Positions 25,063 to 33,607 of a stretch of 64,000 nt of DNA are shown here, piece by piece. Source of the stretch: SIG575 sp045542485 (GTDB lineage: Bacteria > Bacillota > Clostridia > Oscillospirales > Acutalibacteraceae); the NCBI GenBank assembly GCA_045542485.1, contig JAZQLC010000010.1:1-64000 (forward strand), written 5' to 3'. Positions within the stretch are counted from its first letter, which is position 1. Each line of letters opens with the position of its first letter. Made by a program: the position numbers and the translations under genes. The notes beneath the pieces were generated by a model. That model was not told where the DNA came from, did not search any database, and saw nothing but the letters and a program-made list of their open reading frames with translations.

Positions 25063-25728
25063 TTAATTATCGTTCTTTTTGCGTGTACGGATTACGGGCA
25101 GATCCCATCTGAAATGGGCTGCAAGAATTCTGATGACAACCACAAGAAGAATTGCCGACACCGTTGACAGCGCATAGCTGATATCCAGCTTTTCAAGATA
25201 GTAATAGAGAAGTCCTCCCATAATCGCCGCCAGAGCATAAATCTGCTTGACAAGAACAAGAGGTTTTGCGTGGCTGAGAAGGTCACGGAGAATGCCTCCG
25301 CCTATACCCGTTGTCATACCCAGGAAGACGCAGAAGAAAACATTGTCGCCGAAACCTGCGCTCATACCTGCCCTGACACCGACAATGGCAAATGCACCGA
25401 GACCTACTGCGTCAAAGATGTTGATAACCTTGTCAATTGCAACACGGTTTCTGAAAAATCTCTCCTTAAGGATTGAGACTGTAACTATTACCGCTACGGC
25501 ACTGACCGCCACATAAATTATATATTCATAGCAGTAAAACATTTTCGGTGGAATTTCGCCGATAAGCAAATCTCTCATCATTCCTCCGCCGAATGCATTT
25601 ACGAAAGTAATGAAAACAACGCCGAAAAGGTCAAGACCTCTGTCAATGGCAATCATCGCACCTACAACGCCGAAAGCCACAAGACCTATAACCTCTGCTA
25701 CATAGAAAAATATGTCAACAATTTCCAT
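25063..25728 (-). CDS. TRIC-type (YadS/UPF0126) cation-channel family protein
   Basis: A 221-residue membrane protein of seven helices made of two repeats of a three-helix unit. Each repeat has the glycine-rich KGGGxxRD-like stretch: NAFGGGMMRDLLIGEIPP and GMTTGIGGGILRDLLSH. Bacterial homologues of animal TRIC channels have been shown to conduct monovalent cations; earlier names are UPF0126 or YadS. I take the ATG at 25726-25728, with CAGGAG 7 bases upstream; an in-frame longer form overlaps the ROK stop and has no ribosome site. It lies 4 bases after the ROK gene. Confidence 0.9.
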   Translation of the reverse strand: MEIVDIFFYVAEVIGLVAFGVVGAMIAIDRGLDLFGVVFITFVNAFGGGMMRDLLIGEIPPKMFYCYEYIIYVAVSAVAVIVTVSILKERFFRNRVAIDKVINIFDAVGLGAFAIVGVRAGMSAGFGDNVFFCVFLGMTTGIGGGILRDLLSHAKPLVLVKQIYALAAIMGGLLYYYLEKLDISYALSTVSAILLVVVIRILAAHFRWDLPVIRTRKKNDN

Positions 25729-25732
25729 AGTA

Positions 25733-26665
25733 TTACTCCTGACTTGTGCAGACTGCAACGCTCAGCGCTGCAAGGTCTCCTAAATTTTCTCCAAGTTCTG
25801 CCGGAAGAATTTCACATACCTCTGCCGAAAGCGAAAGACTTTCTTCACGGAGAGTTTTTTCCATTTCCTCACGAAGAAGGTTTTCACTTCGCTGAAAAAT
25901 TGAGCCGATTACGATTTTCTCAGGATTGAGAATATCTATCAGCACACTGAGTCCTCTGCCAAGCTGTCTTGCGCATATCTCATAAACCTTTTTCGCAGTT
26001 TCGTCGCCCTCAAGAGCACTCTCTGCTATTGATTTTGCAGTTACTTTTTCAAGCTCTGAAAGACTTCTGCAATAAAGCGTACTTTTTCCCATCTGAAGCT
26101 TTTCAAGAGCAAGTGTTCTTCCGAGCTGAGCAATTCCGCCACCTGAACAAAAGCCCTCAAACGAGCCCTTTTTTCCGTAGCCTACGGGTCCGAAGGAATC
26201 AAGTCTTATGTGACCGACTTCACCTGCCATATCATTGGTACCGCTGTAAAGTCTGCCGTTAAGGATAAGTCCTGCTCCGAGTCCCGTGCCGAAAGTGAGA
26301 AAAATCATATTTTCCGAGCCTCTTCCCGCACCGAATTTCCACTCAGCAAGAGCACAGGCATTGGCATCGTTGCAAAGATAAACAGGCACCGAAAACTCTT
26401 TGTTCAGAATTTCGCAGATGGGCACATTATCCCATCCTACAAGATTAGGTGGCGACATTATCACACCTTTTTTTGAATCAAGGGGACCGCCACAGCTTAT
26501 TCCTATCGCCTGAAAAGCCCCCATTTCGTGGGCAGAAGAAATCAGTTTTTCAATGGTTTTTTCCTTATCCATTGTTTCAAAACGGATTTTTTTCACAATG
26601 TTACCCTTTTCGTCACCGAGAACAAGAGCACATTTTGTTCCGCCGATATCTATTCCCAGATACAT
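25733..26665 (-). CDS. ROK-family sugar kinase
   Basis: A 310-residue cytoplasmic kinase of the ROK family, probably phosphorylating glucose or a related hexose. It begins YLGIDIGGTKCALVLGDEKGN (phosphate-1 loop), has CNDANACALAEW with the catalytic Asp, TFGTGLGAGLILNG, and GEVGHIRL with the conserved His. The usual CxCGxxGCxE zinc site is replaced by VGYGKKGSFE, so all three Cys are missing; an otherwise intact subset of ROK proteins in Firmicutes shows this. No DNA-binding N-terminus, so it is a kinase and not a repressor. It lies 3 bases after dut. Confidence 0.88.
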   Translation of the reverse strand: MYLGIDIGGTKCALVLGDEKGNIVKKIRFETMDKEKTIEKLISSAHEMGAFQAIGISCGGPLDSKKGVIMSPPNLVGWDNVPICEILNKEFSVPVYLCNDANACALAEWKFGAGRGSENMIFLTFGTGLGAGLILNGRLYSGTNDMAGEVGHIRLDSFGPVGYGKKGSFEGFCSGGGIAQLGRTLALEKLQMGKSTLYCRSLSELEKVTAKSIAESALEGDETAKKVYEICARQLGRGLSVLIDILNPEKIVIGSIFQRSENLLREEMEKTLREESLSLSAEVCEILPAELGENLGDLAALSVAVCTSQE

Positions 26666-26668
26666 ATC

Positions 26669-27166
26669 TTACACCCCTGTGCTGCCGAAGCCACCGTTTC
26701 TTTTTTCTGTCACATCGTCATCCTCGGTTATGCCGAAAGGAAGAAAGATTCCCTGAGCGAAGCCGTTTCCTGCTTCCACTGACACGGTTTTGTCCTCATA
26801 AGAGCAGTTTGTCACCTTGATAAATATATGACCCTCATTGTCAGAATTATAATAGTCTGCATCAATAATTCCCACAGTATTGTCAAGCTGAAGTCTGAAT
26901 TTGAAACCAAGACCGCTTCTCGGGAAAACAGAGAGAACCCAACCATTGTCAATTCTCGCTCTGATACCCGTAGGGATTTTCGCCGTTTCACCTGATTTCA
27001 GCACAAACGAAACAGGCGTACAGAAATCGTAACCCGCTGAGCCTTCCGTAGCCCTTACGGGGAGCTTTATGTTTTCATAGATTTCCCTTATTTCATTTTC
27101 GGGCAAATCAAATGATTTGCTGAATTCCTTAAAGCTGACTTTTTCAAATTTTGCGATTCTGTTCAA
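26669..27166 (-). CDS. dut: dUTP diphosphatase
   Basis: Hydrolyses dUTP to dUMP and PPi, keeping uracil out of DNA and feeding dTMP synthesis. All five trimeric dUTPase motifs are visible in about 165 residues: SAGYDF, PRSGLGFK, the GIIDADYYNSDNEG segment with the catalytic Asp, the AQGIFLPF stretch and the C-terminal RNGGFGSTG. I place the start at a TTG at 27164-27166, which has GAGAGGTG six bases upstream; the alternative GTG at 27175 lies inside that same ribosome site and so is unlikely. It heads a five-gene operon. Confidence 0.9.
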   Translation of the reverse strand: MNRIAKFEKVSFKEFSKSFDLPENEIREIYENIKLPVRATEGSAGYDFCTPVSFVLKSGETAKIPTGIRARIDNGWVLSVFPRSGLGFKFRLQLDNTVGIIDADYYNSDNEGHIFIKVTNCSYEDKTVSVEAGNGFAQGIFLPFGITEDDDVTEKRNGGFGSTGV

Positions 27167-27198
27167 GACAAACACCTCTCATAATAAATCTACTTTAT

Positions 27199-27227
27199 AT
27201 TCTACAATATATCGCCCTCGGTTTCAA
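27199..27227 (-). promoter_or_regulatory. Sigma-A promoter of the dut operon
   Basis: On the minus strand TTGAAA (27227-27222), a 17-base spacer and TAGAAT (27204-27199). Confidence 0.65.
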
Positions 27228-27244
27228 GGCAAAAATACAAAAAA

Positions 27245-27269
27245 TCGGCACAGCTTAACGCTATGCCGA
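27245..27269 (-). terminator. Terminator of the CNNM/CBS gene
   Basis: TCGGCA (27245-27250) pairs with TGCCGA (27264-27269) with an AGC/GCT inner pair; a T run follows on the minus strand immediately before the dut promoter. Confidence 0.65.
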
Positions 27270-27275
27270 AAAATA

Positions 27276-28613
27276 TCAGTCATCGTCATCATCATCGTCC
27301 TCTGGTGGGTCAATGAAGCAGACGATTGTCTTAACAATTCTGTGTTCTGCGATTTCAATAACCTTTATATTCAATCCCTGAGACTGAACCTCAACCTGTG
27401 TACCGTCTTCGGGAATTGAGCCGAGAACACCGAAAACATAACCGCCGAATGTATCGTTATCGTAATCATCGTCAATATCAATTCCGAGAGCCTTTTCCAC
27501 ATCCTCAACCTCGGCGTTACCGCCGATGAGCCATGTTTCGGAATCAAGCTTTTTGATTTCTTCTTCAGGCTTTTCTTCAAACTCGTCGTCGATATCTCCC
27601 ACAAGCTCTTCAAGAAGGTCATTAATAGTCACAATGCCTGTCACTCCGCCGTATTCGTCAAGAACAACGGCAAAATGGTCTCGTGAATGCTTCATTCTCT
27701 CAAAGAGAACGTCTGCTCTTGCACTTTCGGGAACAAAAACAGCAGGTCTGACTGCCTCTTTCATAACATTTTCACGGGACTTATCCCTCAGACGGAAATA
27801 GTCCTTTGTATTAAGAACGCCTATAACATTATCGACGCTTTCATCACAGACAGGATAGAGTGAATGACGGCTTGAGAAGATTGTTTCTTCCCACTCCTCA
27901 TCGGTTTCCTCGTTCCAGAGGAACGAAATTTCCGTTCTGTGTGTTGCAACCTCACCAGCAGTAATGTTATCAAATTCAAATACATTTGTAATAATTTCCT
28001 GCTCATCAAGGTCAATAGTACCGCTTTCAGTACCGGCATCAACCATCAGGCGGATTTCCTCTTCAGTTACCTCATTGTCCTCTGCGTTGGGGTCGATACC
28101 GAAGAGTCTGAGAATAAGGTTTGTGGATTTGGTAAGCACCCATACGATGGGAGCAAAAATCTTTGCACAAACACTCATAAGACCTGAAACGCCAAGCGCC
28201 ATTTTCTCTGTCTTTTTCATAGCAAGTCTTTTGGGAACAAGTTCACCGAAAACAAGAGTGAAATAAGACAATATAATTGTAATTAAAATAACAGCTACTG
28301 TGTCAAGCACCTTTTCGGAAACGGGAAGATTGAAATTAAGTGCCCACTTAACAAGCTTCTCCGAGAAGTTGTCTGCAGCGAACGCACTGCCTAAGAAACC
28401 TGAAAGAGTAATTGCAACCTGAATTGTTGCAAGAAACTTTGCAGGCGGATCTGTAAGGCGCATAAGCTTCTTTGCTTTTTTATCGCCCTTTGAAGCCATC
28501 TGTGCCAACTTGTTTGAATTGAAAGAAATTACTGCAATTTCTGCACTTGCAAAAACTGCGTTAAGAAAAATGAGTACAATTTGTAAAAGAATCTGCCATA
28601 TTAGCGGGTCCAT
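27276..28613 (-). CDS. CNNM/HlyC-CorC-type membrane protein with CBS pair
   Basis: A 445-residue integral membrane protein: an N-terminal DUF21 (CNNM) domain of about four helices (residues 1-195, with FFASAEIAV-like LNAVFASAEIAVISFN and LVFGELVPKRLAM), two CBS domains (~205-335, with VCDESVDNVIGVLNTKDY and FAVVLDEYGGVTGIVTINDLLEE) and a CorC_HlyC C-terminal domain. Relatives export Mg2+ or Co2+, and CBS domains sense ATP-Mg. The C-terminus is very acidic, ending in seven Asp in a row, which is unusual. Older annotations as hemolysin are not supported by experiment in the family. Confidence 0.92.
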   Translation of the reverse strand: MDPLIWQILLQIVLIFLNAVFASAEIAVISFNSNKLAQMASKGDKKAKKLMRLTDPPAKFLATIQVAITLSGFLGSAFAADNFSEKLVKWALNFNLPVSEKVLDTVAVILITIILSYFTLVFGELVPKRLAMKKTEKMALGVSGLMSVCAKIFAPIVWVLTKSTNLILRLFGIDPNAEDNEVTEEEIRLMVDAGTESGTIDLDEQEIITNVFEFDNITAGEVATHRTEISFLWNEETDEEWEETIFSSRHSLYPVCDESVDNVIGVLNTKDYFRLRDKSRENVMKEAVRPAVFVPESARADVLFERMKHSRDHFAVVLDEYGGVTGIVTINDLLEELVGDIDDEFEEKPEEEIKKLDSETWLIGGNAEVEDVEKALGIDIDDDYDNDTFGGYVFGVLGSIPEDGTQVEVQSQGLNIKVIEIAEHRIVKTIVCFIDPPEDDDDDDD

Positions 28614-28726
28614 TTAGTAAAATCAAACCTTTCAAGAATGTATTCGAATAAAACTTTCCAGATTAATCTTATTCATCATACATTCTAACACATTACAAAA
28701 ATTTGTCAACAACATTATGCAAAAAA

Positions 28727-30319
28727 TTAAAAAATTTCCCACATAATTCTTTGACAGATTTCCTTGAAAACGGGGCCGCAATCTTCACCACCGCTGACAC
28801 CGTCTTCCTTGAATACGGTTATTGTATAAAAATCCTCCCCTTTCTGTGCAAAGCCCGAGAACCACGAGTGAAGAATTTCCCTGCCCGTTTCATCCACCCA
28901 TCCCGTTTCTGCAGTTGATGTCTTTCCTCCTGCAACACAGTTTTCAGGTTTCGCCGAAACGCAGGTACCCTCCGTAAAATTGTGCACAAGAAGATTTTTT
29001 AGTTTTTCTGCACTTTCCTCAGATATTGCTCTGTATCTGTATCTGACATCAGTCGCTTCCCTTCTTGTGTTTTCTGCTGACATCACCCCTTTTACAAGCC
29101 TCGGCTGAATAAATTTTCCACCGTTGACGGCAGATGAATAACACGAAGCCACCTGAAGGGGTGTTGCAAGAAGTCCGCCCTGACCGAAAGAAAAATTTGC
29201 AAGCATTCCGTCAGATGTAATTTCCTCAGGCAGTTTCCCCGACGGAGAGGAAAACCCCTCTGCCAAAGTGACACTTTTACCGAAACCCAGATTTTCTGCC
29301 ATACGCAGAATTTTCTCGCTTCCGGTTTTCAGTGCAAGGCGGATAAAATATGTGTTACAGGAGTGTGCAAAGGCATTCTCAATATTCACAACTCCGTGTG
29401 CTTTACCCTCAGAGCAGGAAAAGGTTGTTTTACCAACGGTCACACTGCCGGTACAAAAGCTTTCAAAATCATCTAAATCCTCCTCTATGGCGGCTGCAGC
29501 CACAACAAACTTAAAAACCGAACCTACACTGTAAGATGAAATAGCTCTGTTGACAAGTGCTGAATCTTCATCATTCAGATAAGACACAACATCATTCTGA
29601 TTGAAAGACGGTGCAGATGCCATAGCAAGGATTTCACCCGTCAACGCGTTCATTACCACGACTGCACCTTTTCTTATTTCATAAAGTTTCATAGCGTTTT
29701 CGCAGATTCGCTGTATACGCGAATCAACAGTCAGCATTACACCACTGCCGGTATCACGGCCGGTTGACACAAATCTGTTATCTCCTCCCGGAAGAAAACC
29801 GCTGACCCCTGTTTTATTATACTGAAAAATCAGTCTGCTTCCTTCCCTTATCAAAAAATCATCATAGCTTTTTTCAATCCCCGAGACGCCTTTGTTGTCC
29901 ACGCCGTTTATATATCCCACAATATGCGAACAGAAGCCGTCATCGGTGTATCTTATATATTTCTTCTCCGATTTCACATAGATGTTATCCGAATCAATAG
30001 CTGTATCACAGATAAAAAGCTTTTCATTGTCTATACAGCCGAGAAGTCGTGCGTAGTCCTCATCTGTTATGCGTCCCCGAAGAATTTCTGCAGACTCCTT
30101 CACCGGCAACGCCACCAAAATATCAGAACTTTTTCTGTTGACCAGCTTCTCTCCGCGACAATCATAAATCTCCCCTCTGCCGGAAGAAATAACAATTGTG
30201 TGAAGTGAATTTGAAACATCGGGATATGATTCCTTTTCAGTAACAAGATAAAACAGTCTTACGGGAAGAGAGGCAAACAACATCACAATCAGAACAAGAA
30301 CGGTGGCAGATCTTTTCAA
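28727..30319 (-). CDS. Penicillin-binding protein, class B transpeptidase
   Basis: A 530-residue D,D-transpeptidase anchored by one N-terminal helix (RSATVLVLIVMLFASLPVRLFYL), with the dimerisation region beginning SSGRGEIYDCRGEKL and a transpeptidase domain. Active-site motifs are SVFK (SxxK) in YSVGSVFKF, SCN (SxN) in AHSCNTYF and KTS in GGKTSTAETG, where most family members have KTG. Probable peptidoglycan role in elongation or sporulation cannot be resolved from sequence. I choose a TTG start at 30317-30319: GGAG lies 8 bases upstream, while an upstream in-frame ATG at 30382 reads through the promoter of the divergent nitroreductase gene. No PASTA domains, so it is not SpoVD-like at its end. 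Confidence 0.85.
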   Translation of the reverse strand: MKRSATVLVLIVMLFASLPVRLFYLVTEKESYPDVSNSLHTIVISSGRGEIYDCRGEKLVNRKSSDILVALPVKESAEILRGRITDEDYARLLGCIDNEKLFICDTAIDSDNIYVKSEKKYIRYTDDGFCSHIVGYINGVDNKGVSGIEKSYDDFLIREGSRLIFQYNKTGVSGFLPGGDNRFVSTGRDTGSGVMLTVDSRIQRICENAMKLYEIRKGAVVVMNALTGEILAMASAPSFNQNDVVSYLNDEDSALVNRAISSYSVGSVFKFVVAAAAIEEDLDDFESFCTGSVTVGKTTFSCSEGKAHGVVNIENAFAHSCNTYFIRLALKTGSEKILRMAENLGFGKSVTLAEGFSSPSGKLPEEITSDGMLANFSFGQGGLLATPLQVASCYSSAVNGGKFIQPRLVKGVMSAENTRREATDVRYRYRAISEESAEKLKNLLVHNFTEGTCVSAKPENCVAGGKTSTAETGWVDETGREILHSWFSGFAQKGEDFYTITVFKEDGVSGGEDCGPVFKEICQRIMWEIF

Positions 30320-30367
30320 TTTTTTCACTCCAATGGGCAATAATACTATTCTAGTATTCACCTGTGT

Positions 30368-30396
30368 TTGACAGATAATCAAAGAAAAGGTATAAT
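30368..30396 (+). promoter_or_regulatory. Consensus sigma-A promoter of the nitroreductase gene
   Basis: TTGACA (30368-30373), 17 bases, TATAAT (30391-30396): all 12 positions match consensus. The predicted transcription start falls near 30403, giving a leader of about 12 bases that barely includes the GAGGTG ribosome site. Confidence 0.85.
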
Positions 30397-30414
30397 ATAT
30401 ATGAGGTGACCGAA

Positions 30415-30945
30415 ATGTTTTTGGATCTGGTAAATAAAAGAGAAAGCTGCAGACGCTTTCAGAAAAAGGTAGTAGAAAGAGAAAAGCTCATCAACTGTAT
30501 CGAGGCTGCACGTCTTGCACCGTCAGCCTGTAACTCACAGCCCTGGAGTTTTGTGATAGCCGACAAAGAGGAATTGCTCCCTCTCGTTGCAAAGGCTACG
30601 CAGAAAATAGGTATGAACAAATTTACCGACAACGCAGGAGCTTTTATCGTTGTCTGTCAGGAAAAAGCCAATTTCACCGCAAAGGTAGGCTCAGTCCTCC
30701 AGGAAACCGCCTTTCAGGATATTGATATAGGTATAGCTGCATCACACATCTGTTACGAAGCAACTGCACAGGGACTTTCCACATGTATCCTGGGAATGTT
30801 CGATGAGAAAAAACTCATAAGCGCCCTCTCAATGCCTAAAAACAAAAAGATAAAGCTTGTGATTGCAGTGGGATATGCAGAAAGTGATAAACTCAGAAAT
30901 AAAGTGAGAAAAACATTCGATGAAATCGCAAATTTCGCCGAATAA
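30415..30945 (+). CDS. Nitroreductase-family flavoprotein
   Basis: A 176-residue FMN-dependent oxidoreductase of the nitroreductase fold. Visible features are RESCRRFQKK at the N-terminal FMN-phosphate site, ARLAPSACNSQPWSFV (the conserved PSxxNxQPW segment), and AATQGL-like YEATAQGLSTCILG with LVIAVGYAE at the end. The physiological substrate is unknown. The start is the ATG at 30415 with GAGGTG six bases upstream; an in-frame GTG at 30406 lies inside that site. It is a single gene with its own consensus promoter. Confidence 0.88.
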   Translation: MFLDLVNKRESCRRFQKKVVEREKLINCIEAARLAPSACNSQPWSFVIADKEELLPLVAKATQKIGMNKFTDNAGAFIVVCQEKANFTAKVGSVLQETAFQDIDIGIAASHICYEATAQGLSTCILGMFDEKKLISALSMPKNKKIKLVIAVGYAESDKLRNKVRKTFDEIANFAE

Positions 30946-30985
30946 AAACTTTTTTAAAAAAATTGAAAAAATTTTCAAAAAAGTG

Positions 30986-31014
30986 TTGACATTTTCTTCA
31001 AACCGTGATATACT
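30986..31014 (+). promoter_or_regulatory. Promoter of the tRNA-Thr/tRNA-Tyr pair
   Basis: TTGACA (30986-30991), 17 bases, TATACT (31009-31014); start expected ~31021, 11 bases before tRNA-Thr. Confidence 0.85.
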
Positions 31015-31031
31015 AATCGAGCGTTGAAGTT

Positions 31032-31107
31032 GCTGGTGTAGCTCAGTTGGTAGAGCAGCTGATTTGTAATCAGCAGGTCGGGGGTTCGAGTCCGTCCACC
31101 AGCTCCA
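31032..31107 (+). tRNA. tRNA-Thr (anticodon TGT)
   Basis: A 76-base cloverleaf with encoded CCA. GCTGGTG pairs with CACCAGC in the acceptor stem; the anticodon loop reads TTTGTAA with TGT at 31065-31067, decoding ACA; the T-arm has GGTTCGA. Followed 25 bases later by tRNA-Tyr, so both are one transcript. Confidence 0.97.
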
Positions 31108-31132
31108 CTTTTATGCCTAAAATTCAATATGT

Positions 31133-31217
31133 GGGTGAGTTCCCGAGTGGCCAAAGGGAACAGACTGTAAATCTGTCGTCAGTGACTTCGGTGGTTCGAA
31201 TCCACCCTCACCCACCA
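31133..31217 (+). tRNA. tRNA-Tyr (anticodon GTA)
   Basis: An 85-base class II tRNA with a long variable arm and encoded CCA. GGGTGAG pairs with CTCACCC; anticodon GTA at 31167-31169 in the loop CTGTAAA; T-arm has GGTTCGA. Transcribed with tRNA-Thr. Confidence 0.97.
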
Positions 31218-31227
31218 GAATCAAATT

Positions 31228-31263
31228 ATCCGAACTTTTGTGTAAATGACAATTCGTTCGGAT
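31228..31263 (+). terminator. Terminator of the tRNA pair
   Basis: ATCCGAAC (31228-31235) pairs with GTTCGGAT (31256-31263), then TTTTTG. Confidence 0.85.
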
Positions 31264-31315
31264 TTTTTGTTTATCTGAATTGTATTTGAATAATATTAAA
31301 TCCATGGAAAGAACA

Positions 31316-31343
31316 ACACCGCCGAGATTTTTCTCGACGGTGT
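31316..31343 (+). terminator. Hairpin with T tract between tRNA pair and GNAT gene
   Basis: ACACCGCCGAGA (31316-31327) pairs, with one mismatch, with TCTCGACGGTGT (31332-31343) and is followed by TTTT. A second terminator-like hairpin behind the tRNA pair; no gene is seen in 31264-31471. A weak promoter (TTGACA at 31376, TATAAA at 31397, only 15 bases apart) precedes the GNAT gene. Confidence 0.6.
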
Positions 31344-31471
31344 TTTACTATATCCGATATTCTATTATAGATTGATTGACATAGAGCGTATTTTGATATA
31401 AAATGTATTTGTTATTTTGATGTTAGGAATGAATATTTGATAAAATCAAATTGATTTGGAGAAGTATTAAA

Positions 31472-31999
31472 ATGTTAAGCCCAAGAATTGAAACAAACAG
31501 ACTTATTTTAAGACGATACAAAGAAAGTGATATTGATGCTATTTATGAAATCATAACTGATGAAAGATTGGCAAAATATATTAAATATCCTGCTTTGACA
31601 AAAGATGAAGAGTTGGAATGTATCAGAAAATGGATAAGCGAGGCTGACGAGAATAAATACGAGAAGTGGGTTATGGAATTGAAATCCACGGGTGAAGTTG
31701 TCGGCAATATAGATGTGAATACCGTTGTTAAGAAGCATAACTATTGCAACGTAGGATATACAGTACGATATAACTATTGGGGCAATGGTTACGCTACCGA
31801 AGCATTAAAAGCAGTTGCTGACCATTTGTTAAATAATCGTGACTATTACTTGGTTGAATGCTCGTGCAACGAACTTAATGTGCAATCATTTAGAGTAATG
31901 GAAAAAGCGGGATTTAAAAAGGACGGATATATTGCAAACAGAAGACTAAACAAAGACGGAAAATATTCTGGTGTTGTTTATTATAGCAAATCTAAATAA
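31472..31999 (+). CDS. GNAT N-acetyltransferase (RimJ/RimL type)
   Basis: A 175-residue acetyltransferase of the ribosomal-protein acetyltransferase type. It begins SPRIETNRLILRRYKESD and has NVGYTVRYNYWGNGYATEALKAV, in which NGYATEA is the acetyl-CoA loop, then NVQSFRVMEKAGFKKDGY. Relatives acetylate protein N-termini or antibiotics; the substrate here is open. The ATG at 31472 has GGAG upstream; a longer in-frame start (31451) precedes that site and is rejected. Local sequence is more AT-rich than the neighbours, a mild hint of later arrival. Confidence 0.88.
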   Translation: MLSPRIETNRLILRRYKESDIDAIYEIITDERLAKYIKYPALTKDEELECIRKWISEADENKYEKWVMELKSTGEVVGNIDVNTVVKKHNYCNVGYTVRYNYWGNGYATEALKAVADHLLNNRDYYLVECSCNELNVQSFRVMEKAGFKKDGYIANRRLNKDGKYSGVVYYSKSK

Positions 32000-32027
32000 G
32001 GTAACCGTATATGAATTTTAAAAAATC

Positions 32028-32059
32028 AGCGGAGATGTTTTTAATCAAACATCTCCGCT
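32028..32059. terminator. Bidirectional terminator
   Basis: AGCGGAGATGTTT (32028-32040) pairs perfectly with AAACATCTCCGCT (32047-32059), between the convergent GNAT and acyltransferase genes. Confidence 0.9.
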
Positions 32060-32083
32060 TTATAGTTTTTATATCGCATTCGT

Positions 32084-33502
32084 TTATACATGGAACACTC
32101 TTTCAAAGCGTTTACTGAATAAGAGTTTCTGTCTGATGAGTTTAAGTTTTCTGTCTTTCCTTGTAGGAATAAATACTCTGTCAGGATAAGTATAATTCTC
32201 CTCTTTTGTGACACCGTCCATACCGGCAAAAATATCTCCTCTGTTTGTTGTTACTGCTACGGGTATTCCTAAAGTGTCCAATCTTCCGAGAAACTCTTTT
32301 TCTATATCATCTTCTTTGTAGCAGTTTGAAAAGGCAAACACTAATTTTTCATCAAAAGTAACTGCTCCGCACCTTGCCCCATTAACTATGCCGGGGCCCG
32401 TGAAAAAGAAAAATCTTTCCACGTGTTCTTTCATATTTTCAGGGAGTTTTATAATACCAAGATTTGAAATAAGCACTGATGTTGAAAACTCCGCATTTAT
32501 TCTGAAGCCTATATTCACAAAGAAGTTTTTGATTACCCTCGGTACAAATCTGACTACATTTTCTTCGACGTTCACGTTGCGCGTCATAAGCACATTAAGT
32601 TTTTCTTTGTCATTGACTTCTTTAAGTTGCTGACTTACACTTTTCAGGATATCTTCAAATGTATATTCGCCTGATCCGGGATCAATTTTCACCATAAGAC
32701 AAAGAACAAAGTTTCGGAGTGTCTGACTCGGGAAGGCCTTTCTCAGGTTGACGGGAATCTGCACACTGACCTCTTTGTTCGTTTTCCCCTCGGAAAGTTG
32801 TTTTCTGTAATGAATATCAAGGAGAATTGCCGCAAAAAGTTCTGTTATTGTAACACCGTATCTTTTGCTTAAATCACGCAGTTTTTCAAGAGGCATCGTA
32901 CAGATTGTGTAATTACACATATGTATGGGAAGCTTCGTTCCGCGCTTATGATACACGCGTGTTTCCTTGACATCGTATTTTGTTTTTGAAGAAGAGTATC
33001 TTCTGTAAGCATCCTCAAGTTCTTCTGTTTTCACATCGTCACTTGCATCAAGAACAAACTGATTATGCGACACCTCATACCCTTTAAGACGGAGATACTG
33101 CCCTGCGAGAGTCGAAAGGAACACTGCACCTGCATGACCGTCACACAAGGAATGGTATATATCTACACCGATGCACTTTTCGTGATAATAAACTCTGAAA
33201 AGATAACCGTTGTTTTCTTTAAAATTTATTCTGTAACAATGATTTTTTATATCGGGATTTATCGGACATTCCATTTCGTTTGTTTCAAAATAATTCCAGA
33301 AAAAGCCCTTTTTCATCCTGACTTTAAGGCTCGGTATTCTTAAGAGCACTATTTTCAGTGCTTCCTTTAATATTTCAGGGTCGATTTCTTCTTTCAATTG
33401 AATTCCCAAACGAAAAACATTTGACCAGCGTCTCATATTCTGTCCGGGAAAAATTTTTCCTGCATTGTCAATCTTTATCCATTCAAATGAATTTTTTCTC
33501 AT
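32084..33502 (-). CDS. Condensation/CAT-superfamily acyltransferase
   Basis: A 472-residue CoA-dependent-acyltransferase-fold protein like alcohol acetyltransferases, PapA-type enzymes and NRPS condensation domains. The active-site HxxxD is IYHSLCDGHAG near residue 137; a later structural motif is VNLRKAFPSQTLRNFV. No carrier-protein or adenylation domain accompanies it, so it is a stand-alone enzyme, not an NRPS fragment. The ribosome site AAAGGATT precedes the ATG. Basic residues at the C-terminus (KRFERVF) could help it touch a membrane. Donor and acceptor are unknown. It has its own promoter and terminator. Confidence 0.75.
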   Translation of the reverse strand: MRKNSFEWIKIDNAGKIFPGQNMRRWSNVFRLGIQLKEEIDPEILKEALKIVLLRIPSLKVRMKKGFFWNYFETNEMECPINPDIKNHCYRINFKENNGYLFRVYYHEKCIGVDIYHSLCDGHAGAVFLSTLAGQYLRLKGYEVSHNQFVLDASDDVKTEELEDAYRRYSSSKTKYDVKETRVYHKRGTKLPIHMCNYTICTMPLEKLRDLSKRYGVTITELFAAILLDIHYRKQLSEGKTNKEVSVQIPVNLRKAFPSQTLRNFVLCLMVKIDPGSGEYTFEDILKSVSQQLKEVNDKEKLNVLMTRNVNVEENVVRFVPRVIKNFFVNIGFRINAEFSTSVLISNLGIIKLPENMKEHVERFFFFTGPGIVNGARCGAVTFDEKLVFAFSNCYKEDDIEKEFLGRLDTLGIPVAVTTNRGDIFAGMDGVTKEENYTYPDRVFIPTRKDRKLKLIRQKLLFSKRFERVFHV

Positions 33503-33534
33503 ATTTATAATCCTTTTATAAACATATTAAATTC

Positions 33535-33563
33535 ATTATACTATTGTTTCCGACTGTTTGCAA
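33535..33563 (-). promoter_or_regulatory. Sigma-A promoter of the acyltransferase gene
   Basis: On the minus strand TTGCAA (33563-33558), 17 bases and TATAAT (33540-33535), about 30 bases before the start. Confidence 0.75.
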
Positions 33564-33607
33564 CAAATTAGTATTTCTTTTTGTATACAGATGTGATATA
33601 ATTACAG

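Noticed and set aside
27276..28613. Hemolysin annotation for the CNNM/CBS protein
   Set aside because: The DUF21 plus CBS plus CorC_HlyC architecture belongs to Mg/Co exporters; hemolysis is a legacy name with no support here.
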